From positions 1 through 64,000 of the forward strand of contig CAKTYU010000001.1 in NCBI GenBank assembly GCA_934633985.1: 64,000 nucleotides of DNA, given 5' to 3'. This document shows, piece by piece, positions 59,799 to 64,000 of the stretch (positions are counted from its first letter, which is position 1; each line of letters starts with the position of its first letter). This stretch comes from an uncultured Clostridia bacterium. GTDB taxonomy: Bacteria > Bacillota > Clostridia > Christensenellales > CAG-138. The notes below the pieces were generated by a model, which worked only from the letters and a program-made list of their open reading frames with translations, was not told where the DNA came from and did not search any database. Position numbers and translations under genes: made by a program.

Positions 59799-60725
59799 AT
59801 GGAGAATATGAGCATCAAACAAGAAACACTCGAATTCAGGGAAGTGACCGCGGATATGCGGCAGGAGGTGGAGCGATACACCGGAAGCGCCGGGCTCTTC
59901 AGCTCTGAATTTACCTTCACAAGCTACATGGCCTGGGGCGCTAAGGGCAAAATAACGATAGCCTTCGAGAATGGCGCGATGTACAGCCGATGCAGCTTCC
60001 CCGGCGCGCCCATGTACATGATGGCGCCGATATGCCTCGACCCGGCGGATTACGGCAGGGCCATAGCGAGAGCGGAGCGGTATATGGCGGACAACGGGGT
60101 AAAGCCACTGTTCGTGGGCATAGCGGAGCAGTATGCGGAGCAGTTCCGCAGGTTGGGCTTCGAGCTTGAGGAGGACAGGGACAACTTCGATTACGTCTAC
60201 AACATGGAGGATCTGAGGGACCTTCCCGGCAAGAAATACCATGCGAAGCGCAATTTCATAAATCGCCTCGAGCAGAATGGGGGCTTTGAGTTTGTGACGC
60301 TGGGGCCGGAGGATATAGACGAATGTCTGGAGCTTTACGGGCTGTGGGCCGGCAACAGGGACGAGAACGACCTTTTATCCGTGGAGTGGGAGCTGGACGC
60401 CATACGCACGGCGCTTGCGAATATGCGGGAGCTGGATCTGCTCTGCGGCGGGATAAGGATAGGCGGCGAGATAAAGGCCTTTTCCGTGGCGGATAAGCCT
60501 TGGAAGGACATGGCGGTGACTTATTTTGAAAAGGCCGAGGCGGAGGTGCCGGGCCTGTACCCGCTGATAAACCAGCAGATGGCGGCGAACCTCCTGAACG
60601 ACGTGAAGTACATAAACCGGGAGGAGGACATGGGCCTGGAGGGGCTGCGAAAGGCAAAGCTTTCCTACCACCCCGCGTCATTCATCAAAAAATACAGGGC
60701 GTCCAAGCCCCAAAAGGAAATATAA
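59799..60725 (+). CDS. DUF2156 (phosphatidylglycerol lysyltransferase-like) protein
   Basis: 308 residues. Two GNAT-like halves typical of DUF2156: FTFTSYMAWGAKGKITIAFE, then the core NFDYVYNMEDLRDLPGKKYH with AKRNFINRLEQ, and LINQQMAANLLNDVKYINRE near the end. There are no TM helices, so unlike MprF it lacks the flippase part and is soluble. The substrate is unknown. The first ATG (59799) has no ribosome site; a second at 59808 has GGAG only 3 bases away. With the promoter so close, leaderless translation from 59799 is plausible. Confidence 0.87.
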   Translation: MENMSIKQETLEFREVTADMRQEVERYTGSAGLFSSEFTFTSYMAWGAKGKITIAFENGAMYSRCSFPGAPMYMMAPICLDPADYGRAIARAERYMADNGVKPLFVGIAEQYAEQFRRLGFELEEDRDNFDYVYNMEDLRDLPGKKYHAKRNFINRLEQNGGFEFVTLGPEDIDECLELYGLWAGNRDENDLLSVEWELDAIRTALANMRELDLLCGGIRIGGEIKAFSVADKPWKDMAVTYFEKAEAEVPGLYPLINQQMAANLLNDVKYINREEDMGLEGLRKAKLSYHPASFIKKYRASKPQKEI

Positions 60726-60769
60726 AATTTGGGCAATTGTGACAATCTGCCTAACGGAGAATAAATACC

Positions 60770-60798
60770 TTGACGCGGGGAGGTATTTTATATAGAAT
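60770..60798 (+). promoter_or_regulatory. yajC promoter
   Basis: TTGACG (60770-60775), 17 bases, TAGAAT (60793-60798), 56 bases upstream of the start. Confidence 0.7.
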
Positions 60799-60853
60799 GA
60801 TTGGAGAGCAAAAATTGGCGGCTCTGCCGCAATAAAAATAAGGAAGGTAAATG

Positions 60854-61177
60854 ATGGATACTCAGATAGTAAGTGGCATTCAAGGCTTTATGAGCAATGG
60901 CGGTATGCTGATCATTCTCATGGTCGCGCTTTTCGCGGTCATGATAATCCCCCAGCGCAAAAGGGAAAAGAAGATCAAGGATATGCTGGCCAACCTCAAG
61001 CCCGGCGACCGCGTTCGCACGATCGGCGGCATCTACGGCACGATAACTGCCATAAAGGACGACGTTGTGACCATTTCCGTGGGTCCCGACAAGGTCCGTC
61101 TGGTATTCATCCGCGGCGCGATAGCCTCCGTGGAGGATTCTCCCGTTGAGAACACCATAGAGGATCAGGCAAACTAA
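60854..61177 (+). CDS. yajC: Preprotein translocase accessory subunit
   Basis: 107 residues from the second of two adjacent ATGs; AGGAAGG is 6 bases before it and only 3 before the first. One N-terminal TM helix (MLIILMVALFAVMIIPQRKREKK region), then LKPGDRVRTIGGIYGTITAIKDDVVTISV, the family hallmark. It associates with SecDF-SecYEG. secD and secF are not in the window. Confidence 0.93.
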   Translation: MDTQIVSGIQGFMSNGGMLIILMVALFAVMIIPQRKREKKIKDMLANLKPGDRVRTIGGIYGTITAIKDDVVTISVGPDKVRLVFIRGAIASVEDSPVENTIEDQAN

Positions 61178-61195
61178 AATAAGCTGAAAAGCTGC

Positions 61196-61228
61196 AATAT
61201 GCCCGTTTTTTAACGGGCATATTTTTTT
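61196..61228 (+). terminator. yajC terminator
   Basis: AATATGCCCGTT (61196-61207), TTTT, AACGGGCATATT (61212-61223), then a T-run. Perfect 12-bp stem. Confidence 0.9.
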
Positions 61229-61274
61229 GTGTCTCGGCATATATATCTGTATGCTTGATAGGGGGTATATGGGT

Positions 61275-61667
61275 ATGCGGGCGGCAAGGGCGGCGCAAAA
61301 ACAGGCCAATATGGCGCTGGAGGTGGGGAAGGGCGCCTTGCTCGGCGTCATAATCAGCTTTGTGCTGGTGGTGCTGTACGCCGTCGCGCTCAAGGAGGAG
61401 CTTTTGCAGGCGTCCACCATGGGCCTTTTCACCACGGTGATAAAGGTGGTATGCGCGGCGGCGGCAGGGCTAATAGCGGTGCGCCGGTGCAAAAGGCGGC
61501 GTTGGCTTTACGGGGCGCTATCGGGCGCGCTGTACGCGGTGCTGGCGTTTATAGTGTTTTCCGCCGTGGCAGGCACGCTGTATGTGAGCGTGGCGCTATT
61601 GTCCGATATAGCCGCGGGGGCGGCGAGCGGCCTGCTCAGCGTGATGATACTGCAAATGCTGAAATAG
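61275..61667 (+). CDS. TIGR04086-family membrane protein
   Basis: 130 residues from the ATG at 61275, 9 bases after GGGGG; ATG at 61269 is the alternative. Four TM helices (GALLGVIISFVLVVLYAVAL, a second near VIKVVCAAAAGLIAV, a third in GALSGALYAVLAFIVFSAVA, a fourth at the end). Gly/Ala-rich helices and the position before recJ match the Firmicute TIGR04086 family, whose function is unknown. Confidence 0.8.
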   Translation: MRAARAAQKQANMALEVGKGALLGVIISFVLVVLYAVALKEELLQASTMGLFTTVIKVVCAAAAGLIAVRRCKRRRWLYGALSGALYAVLAFIVFSAVAGTLYVSVALLSDIAAGAASGLLSVMILQMLK

Positions 61668-61738
61668 CCGCCCGATTTTGGGGCATACCGGCGGGCTGCG
61701 CCTTGCCAAACGGGCTGCGCGGGGTGTAGAATTACGGT

Positions 61739-64000
61739 ATGCTGATATATGAGCCGTCACAAATAAATAACGATATACCAAAGGCCGAGGGGATATCCCC
61801 GCGGCTTGCTTCGCTTTTGTATGCCCGGGGGGCGCGCGACAGGGAGGCCATGGAGCTTTTCCTGCACCCGGGTGAGGGGCAGTTCTTGGACCCCCTGCTT
61901 ATGAAGGACATGGATAAGGCGGTGGAGCGCATAAGGCGGGCCGTTGCCTGCGAGAGGATATGCGTGTACGGCGACTACGACGCGGACGGCGTATGCGCCA
62001 CCTCCATACTTTACGACTGCCTCAAGAGTATGGGTGCAGATGCGATATACGATATACCGTCGCGGCACGACGAGGGCTACGGACTGAACATACCGGCTGT
62101 GGAGCGGCTGCACGAAATGGGCGTGCAGCTCATAGTCACCGTGGATAACGGCGTAAAGGCATACGGCGAGATAGACAGGTGCCGCGAGCTGGGAATGGAC
62201 GTGGTGGTGACGGATCACCACCGCTGCGACGGCAGGATACCCGAATGCTGCGCCGTGGTGTGCCATACCCGTGAGGACGACACATACCCCAACGGCGATA
62301 TATGCGGCGCAGGCATAGCGTGGAAGCTGGCGGAGGGCCTTATAGGCCGGGAAGCCGCCAAACGCTACCTCCCTCAGGCAGGCATAGCCACGATGGCAGA
62401 CGTCGTGCCGCTGCTGGGCGAAAACCGGGCAATAGTGGCCGTGGCGTTAGATATGATAAACAAGGGCGATTGCTGCCTTGGCATAAGGGCGCTAGGCTAT
62501 ATGGTGAACGAAAGGAGCGATACTTTCGTAGCCCGCGACCTCTCCTTCGGCTTCGGGCCGAGGCTCAACGCCGCGGGAAGGATGGAGGACGCGGGAATAT
62601 GTGTGGAGCTGCTCTGCACGGAGGACGCGGAAAAGGCGCAGAGGGCGGCCGGGCTTTTGGACGAGCTCAACCGCCGCCGCCAGGCGGAGGAGGGGGACAT
62701 AATAGCTTCCGCATCTGAGATGGCGGATGGGCTGGACCTTACGAGGGGCCGCTCCATAGTGCTGAAATCCCCTAACTGGAACCCCGGCGTGATAGGCATA
62801 GCCGCGGCGAGGATAGCGGAAAGGTATTACCGCCCGACGCTGCTGTTTTCAGAAAAAAACGGTGTGCTGACTGGCTCCGCAAGGTCTGTGCCGGGGGTGG
62901 ATCTCTATCGGGCGCTCAACGCCAACAACAGGTTTTTCACCCGCTTCGGCGGCCACGCTTATGCGGCGGGCGTAACCATGCCCGAGGAGGATTTTGAGGA
63001 GTTCCGCCGGGCGCTGGACGCTACCTTCATCAGCACTGTGGATCAGGAGTTGTTTATACCAAGAAGGAGCTACGAGGCGGAGATAGAGCTTTCCGAGCTT
63101 ACTATTCCAATGGTGGAGGAGCTGGAGCTGCTGTCCCCCTTTGGCGAGGGCAATCCGGAGCCGTCCTTTCGGACGGACGGTATGCTGCTGCGGGGGCTCA
63201 GGCGCATAGGCAGCAGCGGCAGCCACATAAAGGCCACCGCCGTAAAGGAGGACAGGTATGTGGATCTTGTGGCCTTTTCAAAGGGGCATCAGTTCTCGGA
63301 GCTTGCGGATATGAGCCGCTGCGACGCCATATACACGCCCATGATAAACAAGTGGAACGGTATGCGCTCGGTGCAGCTCCGCGTCCGCGATATGCGCCCC
63401 GCACCCATAGACGAGCCCGGGGCCTTTATGGAGGACAGGCGGGATAAATTTATTGATGCATTCTCGGAAAATATATTGTATAATACAGGTTGTGACATTG
63501 ATACCATAGGGGAAAAGGCGTATGATCTTGAAAGGCTGCTGACGGGCTCCATAGCGGGGACGATGATAGTATGCTTTACCGGGGAGGGCGCCGCAGACCT
63601 TATGCGGGAGCTGGCGGATAAGGGGCTTCTAGGAAGGATAGATACGGTTTTCCGCTGCAACCGGCGTTTCCCCTGCGGCTATCACACGGCTGTTTTCGGC
63701 CCGGTGATAGATTCCCTCGACCTTTCCCGCTTCGGCAGCGTCTTGATGTACGACAGCGCCGACGCAGGCTTTGCCAAGAGGCTCGGAGGCATAGCGCCCC
63801 ATGCCGAGATAATACCGGGCAGGGCGTATCCCATAGGCTGCTTTGCCTCACTGGCGCTGGAAAGGCGGGATATTGCGGCGTATTATAAGGCGCTGCGCTC
63901 ATCGGAAAGGCGCTTTTTCAACCGCGAGGAGCTTATAGACTACCTTTCCGCCGTAACGGGCACCCCTGCGCGAATGGCAAGGCTGGGGGAAAGGGTAATG
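61739..64000 (+). CDS. recJ: Single-stranded-DNA exonuclease RecJ, cut by the window end
   Basis: About 754 codons without a stop; the frame runs off the window. DHH-family motifs: VYGDYDADGVCAT (motif I) near residue 75, VTVDNGV (motif II), VVVTDHHRCDG (the DHH motif) and FGFGPRLNAAGRMEDAG. The DHHA1 part has GSARSVPGVDLYRALN and RFGGHAYAAG. It degrades single-stranded DNA 5' to 3' in recombination and mismatch repair. The ribosome site is poor (GGGGTG about 12 bases upstream), so the start is less sure than the product. The protein already exceeds the roughly 580 residues of E. coli RecJ, as in longer Gram-positive RecJ. Confidence 0.93.
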   Translation, partial: MLIYEPSQINNDIPKAEGISPRLASLLYARGARDREAMELFLHPGEGQFLDPLLMKDMDKAVERIRRAVACERICVYGDYDADGVCATSILYDCLKSMGADAIYDIPSRHDEGYGLNIPAVERLHEMGVQLIVTVDNGVKAYGEIDRCRELGMDVVVTDHHRCDGRIPECCAVVCHTREDDTYPNGDICGAGIAWKLAEGLIGREAAKRYLPQAGIATMADVVPLLGENRAIVAVALDMINKGDCCLGIRALGYMVNERSDTFVARDLSFGFGPRLNAAGRMEDAGICVELLCTEDAEKAQRAAGLLDELNRRRQAEEGDIIASASEMADGLDLTRGRSIVLKSPNWNPGVIGIAAARIAERYYRPTLLFSEKNGVLTGSARSVPGVDLYRALNANNRFFTRFGGHAYAAGVTMPEEDFEEFRRALDATFISTVDQELFIPRRSYEAEIELSELTIPMVEELELLSPFGEGNPEPSFRTDGMLLRGLRRIGSSGSHIKATAVKEDRYVDLVAFSKGHQFSELADMSRCDAIYTPMINKWNGMRSVQLRVRDMRPAPIDEPGAFMEDRRDKFIDAFSENILYNTGCDIDTIGEKAYDLERLLTGSIAGTMIVCFTGEGAADLMRELADKGLLGRIDTVFRCNRRFPCGYHTAVFGPVIDSLDLSRFGSVLMYDSADAGFAKRLGGIAPHAEIIPGRAYPIGCFASLALERRDIAAYYKALRSSERRFFNREELIDYLSAVTGTPARMARLGERVM

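Overview
The window is about 57-60% GC by eye and reads as a chromosomal segment of an anaerobic Firmicute, most likely class Clostridia (inference). Supporting signs are strong AGGAGG-type ribosome binding sites, GTG and TTG starts, Clostridia-typical families (FeoB-associated Cys-rich protein, TIGR04086 and DUF4349 membrane proteins, XRE-cupin regulators, AgrA/AgrC-like signalling, an LPxTG-type motif) and many lipoproteins without outer-membrane genes. I found no rRNA, tRNA, CRISPR array, insertion sequence or prophage.

Layout. 0.2-6.7 kb: a Ser/Thr kinase with a small HTH partner, a secreted LPKTGD protein with a clipped sorting signal, an internally deleted ADP-ribosylglycohydrolase remnant, and an AgrA/AgrC-like two-component pair. 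7.2-10.9 kb: mglBAC galactose/glucose ABC importer. 11.0-20.5 kb: an XRE-cupin regulator divergent from a peptide-use operon (M19 dipeptidase, complete Dpp/Opp-type importer, CocE/S15-type hydrolase). 20.6-24.3 kb: galK, galE, a VOC protein and galM, which together with mgl give galactose uptake and entry into the Leloir pathway (no galT here). 24.3-30.9 kb: an eight-gene minus-strand run of zinc-ribbon, AIM24-like, lipoprotein and single-TM proteins of unknown role. 31.1-34.3 kb: a 7TM sensor-like protein, a PAS/GHKL kinase and a LuxR-type regulator. 34.5-40.7 kb: an F-type ATP synthase operon, atpBEFAGDC. 40.9-45.8 kb: a hypothetical gene and a ferrous-iron locus (DtxR-like regulator, two feoA, feoB, Cys-rich protein, second winged-helix regulator). 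45.9-48.0 kb: serA and serC. 48.3-64 kb: YegP-like protein, zinc-ribbon protein, L,D-transpeptidase with a membrane-tethered periplasmic-binding-fold protein, transketolase, YjjG-type phosphatase, an AT-rich lipoprotein insert, Na/Pi cotransporter, EamA transporter, DUF4349 and SIMPL proteins, DUF2156 protein, YajC, a TIGR04086 protein and a 3'-truncated recJ.

The most unusual observation is in the ATP synthase. The operon has no atpH (delta) gene, yet the alpha subunit carries an N-terminal extension of about 80 residues. Residues 48-71 of it align without gaps to the C-terminal domain of bacterial delta. The c subunit also begins with what looks like a cleavable Sec signal peptide. Other leads are four copies of a DtxR-like dyad across the feo locus, a tandem 15-bp palindromic repeat at the peptide-operon promoter, the uncharacterised envelope operon at 24-31 kb, and the split sensor system beside it.
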